A stretch of DNA of 64,000 bases from Paenibacillus sp. NAIST15-1. GTDB lineage: Bacteria; Bacillota; Bacilli; Paenibacillales; Paenibacillaceae. Numbering within the stretch: position 1 is the first letter of the stretch; every line of letters begins with the position of its first letter. The stretch spans positions 62,001-126,000 of the forward strand of contig NZ_BBYF01000011.1 of NCBI RefSeq assembly GCF_001894745.1, written 5' to 3'. The notes below the pieces were generated by a model. That model did not search any database and was not told the DNA's origin. It worked only from the letters and a program-made list of their open reading frames with translations. This document shows, one piece after another, positions 33,763-42,339 of this stretch. The position numbers were made by a program, and so were the translations under genes.

Positions 33763-36333
33763 CTAATTTAGATTTATATCGTTATTAGTATCAATATCCA
33801 GGCGGTAGAACTTCGAATAACGATTCATTTGCCCTTCAATCGTCAGACTGCCTTCTCTTTTGAGGATATACCAGTTTTGACCGTTATATCGCTCAACCGA
33901 ATACCCGTTCAGATCAATGCCGAACAGCCTTTTCACGTCAGGTGCCGCTGCGTCAAGCACCTGCTTATTCGAGAATTTGTCGAAGAGGGCCTCGGTTGCA
34001 TTCGTTCCCGTTTCTAAAATGTCGGAATCATAAACGGACAGTATGCGTCCAGTGTTATAGCCAACCTGAATGGACAAATCACGCTCCTGATCCTCTAAAT
34101 CGTAATAATCCTTCGCAATTCCGATACGGCTGTCATAGCGATACGTACGGCTTGCAAGCGCCATCGGGGTTTCTTTCCCTCTAACGGTGAGGGAAGCTTT
34201 CTTAGCCGACTCAAGCGCCTTAGCACTTACTTGATCCATCGGAATGTCATAAGACATGCTGAGGACTCGCTCTCCCTCCATCTCGATGTCGATATCTTTT
34301 CCTGTAATCCAGGTATGCACATCCCGATCGACCCTTGTCTTTGCCCGAGTAATGTCCTGAATACGGGCAGCCAACTGTTTTTCGTCCAGTCCTGTTTGCC
34401 CTTCAACAATCCGCTTAATCTTATCTGGCAGCTCAGCGTAATTCATGGAGATGTGAACATCATATGTTCCACGTTTCACATCAAGAGCGGCATAGCTCTT
34501 GTTATCCTTGCTATAAACGGTAATATCGTGATAAGAAGATCCACGGTATTCCTCGACTCCATACAGCTCAATGTCACGACCAGCAACTTCTCGTACTGTT
34601 TGCTTCATACGCTCCAATATGGAAGAATCCAAATCCTTCACCGTCTTGCCATGCTTCGGCTCCGTCAAGCTGCCTACTTGATCGTGTTCTCCTGCGAGCG
34701 GCGGGATTGTAAACTCAACCTTCTGATTAACCTCAATCGGCTCATTGTATCTCCGTAGCGATATTTCATATTCGTCCAGTTTCGGGGCCATAATCGCAAT
34801 ATCATAAACATCTTGCTTGACCTTCTCCTGCCCCCACTTATCCTTATCCTCAAAAATCGTTCCCAATACCCAATTGAACGTAATATTTCTTTCATATTTT
34901 TCGTTTAATTGCTTGCCTGTCATTGGGATAGCTCTCGTCTCCGGTGTATCCAGCTTCAAGTCATATTGCTTCCAAATCTCGTTCGATCCTGATCCCTGAA
35001 GCTTCAAGTAGTAAGGCTCATACGTCAAGAATGTGCTCTGAAACGGGTTATTTCCCGCTTGATCTGGCTGAACCTTGAGATGAAGGATTCCCTTATTGTC
35101 AAACTCCATTCCTAATATCGTTATATCCCTGCCCTGATATTGGATCTTCTTTGGATATTTATCTTCCGTGCGAAGACGGAACGTACGATTTGGCCGGGCT
35201 TGAGTCACATACAATCTCTTTAATTCCAGAGTCATGTGCTTCGGCTTGTTCTCGAAATAGACAGACGGGATAAACTCCCACTGGTTGCGGCTGACCCCAT
35301 TCACCAAATCTCTGAATCCTGAAGACTGTCGAATCGGATACACTTTACCGGTCTCGTCTTTCAGTATAAGATTTTCTCGGACAATCTCATCCCAATCGTA
35401 ACCTGGATGCAGCTCTGCCTTTCCTTCATCTTGAATTCGAGTTCGAGTCTCAAGCAGCATACGGGTAGGAGAGATCGTAATATCCTTAAGAGCAAACTGC
35501 TGCACAATCGAGTCTGCCTGCTCTGCCGTCCGCTCCAGATTGACCACGCGAGTTGGTTTTATATTATTGATACCGAGCGGAACCTGAATATCCTCTGATT
35601 CGGAGTAAATATTTTTATATTCGTCATTGCGCTTAATTTTTGTCAGCCGGATCGTAATTGTCCGATCCTTATCTTCTCGTTTCAACTGCTCGACGTATTC
35701 TGGCGGCAAAGGAATGTCATGTTTCCAAGTAACAATACCATCCGCTTTTGCTTTAGCCTGTTTACGCGACTCATCATCGGATTCAATATGATAGGAAGTC
35801 GTATGATTGCTTCCATCCGAGAATCGGTGTTCGTCAAATTCAGGGAGCGTAGCCGTATAATCCTCGAACTCGTCATACAATCGGCGGGAACGCTGCGCCT
35901 CGGCAATATCCTCGCCCTTGATTGTAACCGTGACGAACAGACGATCATCTTCCAAATACAAATTATCGACGCTTACTTCCCGCTCTCCCCACTTCGTACG
36001 GTAGGTCTGTACCGGAATGTAGCCATGCTCCTTAGCATTGCGGATGCCCATAAAGCTGCCCGCCCCCTCCAGCCACTTGACTGCGGCCTCCAGTCCGGGG
36101 ATTTGCTTCGCATACGCGGCAAAGGAAGGCACAAACATGATCGAGCCAGAGAACAGCAAAACGCCGGCCGCAACCGTTCCTATGCTGCGCTGTACAATCT
36201 TCGTCCGATGGCGGCGGCGATCCATATTCTCGATCCGCTCCGCAATCCGTTGAGACAGATTAGGTGGAATAGGCACTTCGGGCAATTTTGCGAACATTGC
36301 TTCGATCTCCTCATCCCTAAATTCCATCAGCAT
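33763..36333 (-). CDS. large DUF4179 anti-sigma protein
   Basis: An 856-residue single-pass protein: cytoplasmic N-terminus (residues 1-48, EMFRDEEIEAMFAKLP-like region), membrane helix about 50-74, then an 780-residue outer part beginning VQTYRTKWGEREVSVDNLYL. Repeated beta-rich stretches and a C-terminal region around LDIDTNND follow. The last 250 residues include segments resembling the YcdB/PepSY-like style (VDAAAPDVKRLFGIDLNGYSV-like). It overlaps the sigma gene by 7 bases and so is probably its anti-sigma factor. It is about 280 residues longer than the other two DUF4179 proteins here. Confidence 0.8.
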   Translation of the reverse strand: MLMEFRDEEIEAMFAKLPEVPIPPNLSQRIAERIENMDRRRHRTKIVQRSIGTVAAGVLLFSGSIMFVPSFAAYAKQIPGLEAAVKWLEGAGSFMGIRNAKEHGYIPVQTYRTKWGEREVSVDNLYLEDDRLFVTVTIKGEDIAEAQRSRRLYDEFEDYTATLPEFDEHRFSDGSNHTTSYHIESDDESRKQAKAKADGIVTWKHDIPLPPEYVEQLKREDKDRTITIRLTKIKRNDEYKNIYSESEDIQVPLGINNIKPTRVVNLERTAEQADSIVQQFALKDITISPTRMLLETRTRIQDEGKAELHPGYDWDEIVRENLILKDETGKVYPIRQSSGFRDLVNGVSRNQWEFIPSVYFENKPKHMTLELKRLYVTQARPNRTFRLRTEDKYPKKIQYQGRDITILGMEFDNKGILHLKVQPDQAGNNPFQSTFLTYEPYYLKLQGSGSNEIWKQYDLKLDTPETRAIPMTGKQLNEKYERNITFNWVLGTIFEDKDKWGQEKVKQDVYDIAIMAPKLDEYEISLRRYNEPIEVNQKVEFTIPPLAGEHDQVGSLTEPKHGKTVKDLDSSILERMKQTVREVAGRDIELYGVEEYRGSSYHDITVYSKDNKSYAALDVKRGTYDVHISMNYAELPDKIKRIVEGQTGLDEKQLAARIQDITRAKTRVDRDVHTWITGKDIDIEMEGERVLSMSYDIPMDQVSAKALESAKKASLTVRGKETPMALASRTYRYDSRIGIAKDYYDLEDQERDLSIQVGYNTGRILSVYDSDILETGTNATEALFDKFSNKQVLDAAAPDVKRLFGIDLNGYSVERYNGQNWYILKREGSLTIEGQMNRYSKFYRLDIDTNNDINLN

Positions 36334-36854
36334 CTAGCCTCCTTCATTTCTGGCATCATTTGCTTTTTAAACAACTTAATTGTGTTATATATTTTCGTTT
36401 TAACCGTGCCTAGCGGCATATCTGTCATCTCTGCAATTTCTTCTAGTGTGTATCCTTGGACATACTTCAATTGGATGAGCATCCGCGTCATTGGCGGCTG
36501 CTGCTCCATAAGAGCCTGAAAATCCAGCATTTCGTCCGTCGGCGGACGCTTTGCGACTCCCATAACCTCTTCGTCCTCTATGTAGACTATCGATTTATTT
36601 TTACGCAAATAGGTTTTGCACTGATTGATGACAATCCGAGTGAACCAAGTGTTGAATTTTTCGGGGTCTTTCAATTTCTGTATATGAATAAGGGCCTTCT
36701 CCACAGCATCGCATACTGCGTCCATACTGGCGGCCTCATCGTGTAGATAACTATATGCGATTCGGTACGATCGGTCTTGAATTTGCTGTACCGCTAGTGC
36801 AAAGCTATGTGTATCGCCCTGCTGCGCGCGGACAATCAGCATCTTCTGATCCAT
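36327..36854 (-). CDS. ECF RNA polymerase sigma factor
   Basis: A 175-residue ECF sigma factor started at the ATG at 36854, 4 bases after GGGGGAGG. Region 2: YRIAYSYLHDEAASMDAVCDAVEKALIHI; region 4: MLIQLKYVQGYTLEEIAEMTDMPLGTVKTKIYN. Region 2 to 4 linker carries PPTDEMLDF. Its stop lies inside the start of the large anti-sigma gene. The small secreted protein gene 72 bases upstream may be in the same operon. Confidence 0.87.
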   Translation of the reverse strand: MDQKMLIVRAQQGDTHSFALAVQQIQDRSYRIAYSYLHDEAASMDAVCDAVEKALIHIQKLKDPEKFNTWFTRIVINQCKTYLRKNKSIVYIEDEEVMGVAKRPPTDEMLDFQALMEQQPPMTRMLIQLKYVQGYTLEEIAEMTDMPLGTVKTKIYNTIKLFKKQMMPEMKEARC

Positions 36855-36926
36855 AGTTCCTCCCCCTTCGGTCACCACTATGATGCATGGAGGCCCTAAA
36901 TAGTTTTGGAAACGGAAAATATGATA

Positions 36927-37166
36927 TTACGTCGTTCCTTTGGATTCCGAGGCAGCTTCCAATTCGACTTCCTTGCCTGTTAGTTGTTTCATTGCCCTCT
37001 GGGCCTTTTGCGCGTCCAGATCAGCTATCGCTATTTCCACTTGCCCATTACTTTTGATGCCCTTATTCGTGCTCTCTTTAGCTAAATCTGTCCACGCTGT
37101 AATGAGCGGAGCGAAGAGCATGCTGAATGCAGTTAATGCTGCAAGCAGCTTTTTATTTGATCTCAT
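36927..37166 (-). CDS. small secreted protein sharing a motif with the 55-60 kb family
   Basis: A 79-residue protein started at the ATG at 37166 after AAGGAGGAACG. A signal peptide (KLLAALTAFSMLFAPLITA) is followed by a 55-residue mature part. The segment QRAMKQLTGKEVELE closely resembles KKAMKELAGKEVKMQ and QKAVNQYAGKEVKLK, found just after the signal peptide in the three large secreted proteins at 55.9, 58.0 and 59.0 kb. It thus looks like a short, N-terminal-only member of that family. It lies directly upstream of a sigma/anti-sigma pair. Confidence 0.65.
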   Translation of the reverse strand: MRSNKKLLAALTAFSMLFAPLITAWTDLAKESTNKGIKSNGQVEIAIADLDAQKAQRAMKQLTGKEVELEAASESKGTT

Positions 37167-37194
37167 GATTATCGTTCCTCCTTCATTTGAAGTC

Positions 37195-37332
37195 AATTTC
37201 GATAATAAGATGCACAACCCATTAAAATAGTTTTTTTATACAGAAATGAAAAAAATAGATAATAAATACACTTGCGAAAAGCAAGTCATTTCAACAACAA
37301 CCTCCATCAAAATGAATTTCGATAGTAAGATG
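37195..37332. repeat. 18-base direct repeat exactly 120 bases apart in the leader of the small secreted protein gene
   Basis: AATTTCGATAnTAAGATG occurs at 37195-37212 and 37315-37332. On the minus strand each copy is followed within about 20 bases by a TGAnGGAGG ribosome-like site. The upstream copy could lead into a 17-codon frame (MTCFSQVYLLSIF...), whose start region contains the hairpin ACTTGC/GCAAGT. Confidence 0.65.
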
Positions 37333-37361
37333 ACTCACTTCGGGCAATGGTTTTGGTACAC

Positions 37362-37390
37362 AAAAAAATCCCGGACTATGTCCGGGACTC
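37362..37390 (-). terminator. terminator of the small charged protein gene
   Basis: TCCCGGAC / TCCGGGA with seven T residues; the first arm overlaps the last codons of the gene. Confidence 0.85.
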
Positions 37391-37636
37391 TCCATCGCGC
37401 TTAGCGCGCTTCATATATTGGTCATAACGGTCGTCTACTTCCTCAGCGATAGAGCGATACCGATTCGTCTCTTCCACGATTGGATCCAGCGTCGTCTGAA
37501 TACGAATTTCCGTTCGCGGCGCTATCCGCCGTCGCACAGCCTCACTCGGCTCTTCGGACTCCATCTCCCCAGCCGTCAGACGCTCATGCAGCTCCGCTTC
37601 CAGTCGTTCTTGTGAATCCTTGTCCCTTTCAGTCAC
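37376..37636 (-). CDS. small charged hypothetical protein
   Basis: An 86-residue, highly charged protein likely to be helical (ERLEAELHERLTAGEMES..., VDDRYDQYMKRAKRD). The GTG at 37636 lies five bases after GGGAGGTG and is preferred to the upstream ATG at 37657. I do not recognise a family. It follows the inositol monophosphatase gene and ends in a strong terminator whose stem covers its stop. Confidence 0.6.
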   Translation of the reverse strand: MTERDKDSQERLEAELHERLTAGEMESEEPSEAVRRRIAPRTEIRIQTTLDPIVEETNRYRSIAEEVDDRYDQYMKRAKRDGESRT

Positions 37637-37691
37637 AGGAACACCTCCCTCAAACATATGCTTCCACTAGTATGAGCTTGAATGCTATTCT

Positions 37692-38549
37692 CTACCCTTG
37701 AGCTTTCGCATCTCTTAGCGCTTCAATGAAGGAGCCATGGATATGTCCGTTCGAAGCAACGACATCACGCACGCCCAAATGATAGGGCTTGCCATACGTA
37801 TCTGTCACCTTGCCACCAGATTCCGTGATCAGCAAGCTTCCTGCCGCCAAATCCCAAGCATTCAGGTTGAGTTCCCAGAACCCTGTCAAGCGGCCTGCCG
37901 CCACATAGGCCATATGGAGAGCAGCTGAACCTGCGGTACGGATGTTGCGAACCTGCGGCGCAAGTGCAGTGATTCCCGCCAGATTCGCAGGCAGCGCACG
38001 CTCGCGCTCCGTGGGGAATCCGCTTGCAATCAAGCTGGCTCCAAGCTGCTGCTCAGGCGCCACCTGCATTCGGCTTCCATGCACATAGGCTCCCTTGCCC
38101 TTCTCTGCGACGAATAGTTCGTCTCTCATCGGATCGTACACAATCCCAACAATGACTTCTCCCTTATGCGCCAAAGCAATTGAAACGGAGTAGAATGGGA
38201 ACCCATGAACATAGTTCGTGGTACCATCAAGCGGATCGATGATCCATACATATTCCTCCTGCAGTGCGTTCTCCAACGCCCGCTTGGCTGCATCCTTGCC
38301 AGGATCTACTGATTCTTCACCGAGAACGGCATGCTGCGGAAAATGAGTCAACAGCAGACGACGAATCATCTGCTCGGCTCCTTTGTCAATTTCGGTAACG
38401 AGATCGTGCATAGATGATTTTATATTGAGCGATATGTACTGCCCTAATTTACTCTTGATCCATTCACCTGTCTTAGCCGCACAGTTGACCGCTACCGCTG
38501 TATAACTTTTACTGGTGACCACGTGTGGAGTTTTATCTGAAGTATTCAA
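37692..38549 (-). CDS. inositol monophosphatase family protein
   Basis: A 285-residue member of the lithium-sensitive phosphatase family. Metal-binding motifs are GEESVD, WIIDPLDGTTNYVHGFPFYSV and the C-terminal NAWDLAAGSLLITESGG; DLVTEIDKGAEQMI is also typical. It removes phosphate from inositol phosphate or similar sugar phosphates. The N-terminal 15 residues are variable and the start is not certain. No operon partner is evident apart from the small gene downstream. Confidence 0.88.
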   Translation of the reverse strand: MNTSDKTPHVVTSKSYTAVAVNCAAKTGEWIKSKLGQYISLNIKSSMHDLVTEIDKGAEQMIRRLLLTHFPQHAVLGEESVDPGKDAAKRALENALQEEYVWIIDPLDGTTNYVHGFPFYSVSIALAHKGEVIVGIVYDPMRDELFVAEKGKGAYVHGSRMQVAPEQQLGASLIASGFPTERERALPANLAGITALAPQVRNIRTAGSAALHMAYVAAGRLTGFWELNLNAWDLAAGSLLITESGGKVTDTYGKPYHLGVRDVVASNGHIHGSFIEALRDAKAQG

Positions 38550-38650
38550 GGCTTCACGCTACTTTCTATTAAAAATTGCTTCCTTTTCTTCCAATATACG
38601 TAGTAATCAGTTATAAGTTTCGTTCGAATATCCTAGCCTATGTAAAATGT

Positions 38651-39475
38651 TCATGAGCCTGCAAATCCACTCACAATCATGCGAATTGCCAGTACGAACA
38701 GGGTAATTCGGAGGACAAGCAACAGCCCTTTGCCAGACATTCGATTCGCAATTGCGGCCCCTAATCTTCCGCCGATCCAAGCGCTTGGAGCCAATACCGC
38801 TACCAGCATCCAATCGACCGATCCATTCCAGGCATGAACCGTAGTTCCGAGAATGGAGGATAGAAAAATGACAAACATGGATGTGGCTGAAGCGACATGC
38901 GGCGGATAACGAAATAACAGTACCATAAGCGGAACGAACAACGATCCTCCCCCGATCCCGAACAGCCCTGAGATGAAGCCGACTGCAAATCCAATAAACA
39001 GCATTGGCACAATACTGTATCCATATTCGGTCGCTTGACCAGAGGGATCTACATACGTACGTGTGCCTCGCCACGTGATATTCACCGGCTTCAGCCGTTC
39101 CCTCACGATCATCAGAATTGCCATCCCGAGCATGAAGAACCCGAACACCAAGTTAAATACATTGTCCTTGAAATACTCCGTTAACGCCGCACCCAGCATA
39201 GAAGCAGGTCCGCTCGTTATAAAATAAATCGCACCGCTTCGCCAATCCACCCGCTTCACCTTCATATAGGCAAGTGTGGAGGAAAGCGCTGTAAAAATAA
39301 GCACCGCTAATGAAGTTCCCACCGCTGTCTGGGAGGATATCGCTTCTCCTAGCAAATGCGGCCCGAAAAAAATCAGCCCCGGTACGATGATAATACCACC
39401 GCCCAGTCCGACAAGACTGCCGAACGTTGCTGCAATTAGGCCAATAAGAACAAGAAATATAATGGTTGCTGCCAT
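38651..39475 (-). CDS. TauE/SafE-family membrane permease
   Basis: A 274-residue protein with about eight membrane helices. The two-fold repeated motif is clear: AATFGSLVGLGGGIIIVPGL near the N-terminus and FISGLFGIGGGSLFVPLMV in the second half. The family exports sulfite or other sulfur-containing or organic anions; the substrate here is unknown. It is transcribed in the same direction as its neighbours but separated from them. Confidence 0.86.
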   Translation of the reverse strand: MAATIIFLVLIGLIAATFGSLVGLGGGIIIVPGLIFFGPHLLGEAISSQTAVGTSLAVLIFTALSSTLAYMKVKRVDWRSGAIYFITSGPASMLGAALTEYFKDNVFNLVFGFFMLGMAILMIVRERLKPVNITWRGTRTYVDPSGQATEYGYSIVPMLFIGFAVGFISGLFGIGGGSLFVPLMVLLFRYPPHVASATSMFVIFLSSILGTTVHAWNGSVDWMLVAVLAPSAWIGGRLGAAIANRMSGKGLLLVLRITLFVLAIRMIVSGFAGS

Positions 39476-39555
39476 TTGGATGCTCCTACTTTCTCCTCAC
39501 GTAGTAAGTCCCTATTACTGAGCGGGATGAGATTGCCCGGCCACCCGGATAAATA

Positions 39556-39611
39556 AAAATCCGCCCGCAGGCAGCTACCAATTCAGGCGGCTGCCAGGCA
39601 AGGCGGATATG
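39556..39611 (-). terminator. terminator of fabI
   Basis: ATCCGCC...GGCAGC pairs with GCTGCC...GGCGGAT on the minus strand, followed by TTTTATTT. Confidence 0.78.
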
Positions 39612-39622
39612 GAAGTCGAGTG

Positions 39623-40393
39623 TTACACGCCGACAATGTGGAAGCCGCTATCCACGTAGATCACTTCACCCGTAATGCCGCGTGAGAAATGGCTCATGAG
39701 GAACATTGCAGTATCGCCAACTTCCGCCGTGTCTGTCGTACGGCGCAGTGGAGCCTTCTCTTCGACCTGCTTCAAGATCGAGTTGAAGTCGCTGATGCCC
39801 TTCGCAGCAAGCGTACGGATCGGACCTGCGGAGATCGCATTGACGCGAATGTTGAACTGTCCCAGATCTGCCGCCAAGTAGCGAACAGAAGCCTCAAGCG
39901 CAGCCTTCGCTACACCCATGACATTGTAGTTCTTCATCGCGCGTTCTGCGCCGAGGTATGTCATCGTCATAATGCTTCCGCCTTCTGTCATGAGCGGATG
40001 CAAGCGCTGTGCTACAGCTACGAGAGAGTATGCGCTAATGTCTTGCGCAAGCGCGAAGCCTGCACGGGACGTGTCTGCATACAGTCCTGTCAATTCTTCT
40101 GTTTTCGCAAATGCGATACTGTGCACAAGACCATGCAGTGTACCGAATTCTTCACGAAGTCTATCTGCCAATTGATCGATCTCTTCATCTACTGTAACGT
40201 TGCACGGAAGAATGATGGCGTTCGGAATCGTTTCCGCCAACTTGCGTACACGCGCTTCTACACGTTCGCTCTCGTATGTAAATGCCAATCTTGCGCCTTG
40301 TGCGGCGAGTGATTGCGCGATGGCCCATGCGATGCTGCGATCGTTCGCGACACCCATAACCACGATATTTTTACCTGCTAATAATTGAGACAT
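39623..40393 (-). CDS. fabI: enoyl-ACP reductase (NADH), FabI
   Basis: A 256-residue short-chain dehydrogenase-like enzyme that performs the last step of each fatty-acid elongation cycle. The NADH-binding segment is GKNIVVMGVANDRSIAWAIAQ, and the catalytic Tyr/Lys region is YNVMGVAKAALEASVRYLA, with VNAISAGPIRTLAAKGI. I prefer the ATG at 40393, after GAGAGGAGG, to the longer frame from 40417, since family members start M-x-x-LLAGK. Possible target of triclosan-type inhibitors in relatives. Confidence 0.92.
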   Translation of the reverse strand: MSQLLAGKNIVVMGVANDRSIAWAIAQSLAAQGARLAFTYESERVEARVRKLAETIPNAIILPCNVTVDEEIDQLADRLREEFGTLHGLVHSIAFAKTEELTGLYADTSRAGFALAQDISAYSLVAVAQRLHPLMTEGGSIMTMTYLGAERAMKNYNVMGVAKAALEASVRYLAADLGQFNIRVNAISAGPIRTLAAKGISDFNSILKQVEEKAPLRRTTDTAEVGDTAMFLMSHFSRGITGEVIYVDSGFHIVGV

Positions 40394-40544
40394 TGCTAAA
40401 TTTCCTCCTCTCGCCATTTCGCATCATCAAATTTGGTTTCATGAAATATGCATGTCCCTTTTGACTGTTGCGGAAAAGCTCTTTTTTCAACGTATCCTAT
40501 TTTTGCTTGATTTTCAAGTAGCAAGTGGATCTCATCGCTAAGAG

Positions 40545-41546
40545 CTACGGATCAATTCGCACGCTCGCTTGGTCGAGAATCGTAACCCCTTCCGCCGTAT
40601 AAGGGACAAGATCCCGCATCAATTGAAATAATGCCCCGTCCTTCTGCTTCGCTTCCAGCATGACATCGATGCGCTCCGTATAGGGAGCAATCGCCCTGAG
40701 GAAGGCGAGTAGGGGCTTCACTTCCACATAATCGGCATGGCCACGTATATCGGAAGCGCTCTTCGGACTGGATACATGGATTTTAGGTGGGAGGGGATCG
40801 TCCGGCGCTGCGTCCGCCTGCCCAAATGGCGTCTGCCATGTCTTCAATATGCGCGGCCACAGCTCATCCAACGATTCCTCTTCATGATTCACCCACTGAT
40901 GGTGAATATCCAGTACCATCGGAACACCAAGCTGCTCGCTTATATGAAGTGTCTCTACCGCATTGAAGGTTTTGTCGTCGTTCTCCAGTGTCATGCGCTT
41001 CTGTACCTCTTCAGACAATGTCTTGAAGTTCTCTATGAATCGCTCTCCCGCGATCTTCTTATTTCCATATGCCCCGCCGACATGAATGTTGTTCTTCGCA
41101 CGAGCATCCACTCCCATGGCCTTGAACATCCGAACATGATGCTCCAGATCCTTTACAGACTTGATGAGCACATCTTCGCGCGGCGTACTCAGGACGGTAA
41201 AGTGATCGGGATGGAATGACACACGCATATGATGCTCGTTAACATATTGTCCAATTGCCTGAAATGCCTCCTGCAAGGCCGGGAATGGATCCCAGTCGCT
41301 TAGTTCGGGATGTGTAGCCAGCGGGATTAGCTTCGAAGAGAAGCGGTACAGTTGAATGTCATGCGCTCGATTATGCTTCAAGAGCCGCAATGTATTATGC
41401 AAATTTTCTTCCGCTATGCGTTCCGCCTTGCGCAACGCCGCGGCACGATCTTCCAGTTTGCAAAATGATGTGAATGTCATCGTGCGCGACGGCGAAGCAT
41501 TCGCCACCGTGACGGACATCGCCACGTATCCGAAACGAACCAGCAT
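40545..41546 (-). CDS. uvsE: UV damage endonuclease UvsE
   Basis: A 333-residue TIM-barrel nuclease that nicks DNA beside UV photoproducts. Family motifs are RFGYVAMS, LRLLKHN..HDIQLYRFSSKLIPL, MRVSFHPDHFTVLSTP, NNIHVGGAYGNK, LENDDKTF, VLDIHHQWV, HVSSPKS and DVMLEAKQKD, with metal-binding His/Glu/Asp residues in order. It is a single gene, with no neighbour of related function. Confidence 0.92.
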   Translation of the reverse strand: MLVRFGYVAMSVTVANASPSRTMTFTSFCKLEDRAAALRKAERIAEENLHNTLRLLKHNRAHDIQLYRFSSKLIPLATHPELSDWDPFPALQEAFQAIGQYVNEHHMRVSFHPDHFTVLSTPREDVLIKSVKDLEHHVRMFKAMGVDARAKNNIHVGGAYGNKKIAGERFIENFKTLSEEVQKRMTLENDDKTFNAVETLHISEQLGVPMVLDIHHQWVNHEEESLDELWPRILKTWQTPFGQADAAPDDPLPPKIHVSSPKSASDIRGHADYVEVKPLLAFLRAIAPYTERIDVMLEAKQKDGALFQLMRDLVPYTAEGVTILDQASVRIDP

Positions 41547-41748
41547 ACTTCGGACTCCTCTCCACTTCTATCGCCGTATAGGCCCTACTTCTACCCTGCC
41601 TGATAGGCATTCTCTCCTTCTAGCATAACCTTACTAGCCTACACTTAATCGAACTAGGCTAAGAGATATTCGTAGTTGCGGATGTACCGAGTGCCGTCTC
41701 TCCTCATCACTAAATTTGCGCCAACATTCCTAACCTTCTTAACAATGC

Positions 41749-41778
41749 AAAAACCCCTGACCGATTGGTACAGGGGCT
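41749..41778 (-). terminator. terminator of the fatty-acid operon
   Basis: CCCCTG / CAGGGG stem with GTTTTTG after it on the minus strand, 35 bases after the thioesterase stop. Confidence 0.72.
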
Positions 41779-41813
41779 TGCTTTATGAAGTTACCGTTAC
41801 GTATTACATGGTG

Positions 41814-42242
41814 TTATATCACCCGGAATGTCGCCAGCGCAAGGGAACCGAGCTTGCCATCTGCATCCGTTACTCGTCCTGTGCACGTAATTGAACGGCG
41901 CGTTTCATGCACGATTTCCGCCGTAACTCGAATTTCTCCGGTATGCAGCGGCGCAACGAAGTTGACGTTCAAGTTGGACGTAACGGTATGTTCATCAGGA
42001 CGAGCCAGCATCGTAGCCAATCCCATAGCGTTATCCAATAGGGAGGACAGTACCCCTCCATGAACGATGCCAATGACGTTCAAATGATGGGGTTCAGCAT
42101 CAAGTTTCAGAACGACATGCCCCGGCTCTGCCGTAATCGTCTCGCAGCCAAGGTAATCCCAGAAGGTTCCCTTCGCTTGCGCATACAATTGATCAAGTCG
42201 CTCACTGGCAATAGCTACTGGGGATGCGGCCTGTTCTGCCAT
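41814..42242 (-). CDS. PaaI-family hotdog-fold thioesterase
   Basis: A 142-residue hotdog protein with the active-site segment GIVHGGVLSSLLDNAMGLA and the second half NLNVNFVAPLHTGEIRVTAEI. It should hydrolyse acyl-CoA esters. As the last gene after the acyl-CoA ligase, it may prevent CoA from being trapped in dead-end intermediates. Confidence 0.83.
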   Translation of the reverse strand: MAEQAASPVAIASERLDQLYAQAKGTFWDYLGCETITAEPGHVVLKLDAEPHHLNVIGIVHGGVLSSLLDNAMGLATMLARPDEHTVTSNLNVNFVAPLHTGEIRVTAEIVHETRRSITCTGRVTDADGKLGSLALATFRVI

Positions 42243-42339
42243 AAAAATCTCCGCCTCCGATCACTTTCGTATTCAACCTTATGCCTGCTAGTGGTTTTAC
42301 TGCTTTTCGCTTAATTGCTTATTCGCCTTTTTTGCTTTT

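Noticed and set aside
35719-36519. Open frame of 266 codons opposite the large DUF4179 gene
   Set aside because: Antisense shadow; it also crosses the sigma/anti-sigma boundary.
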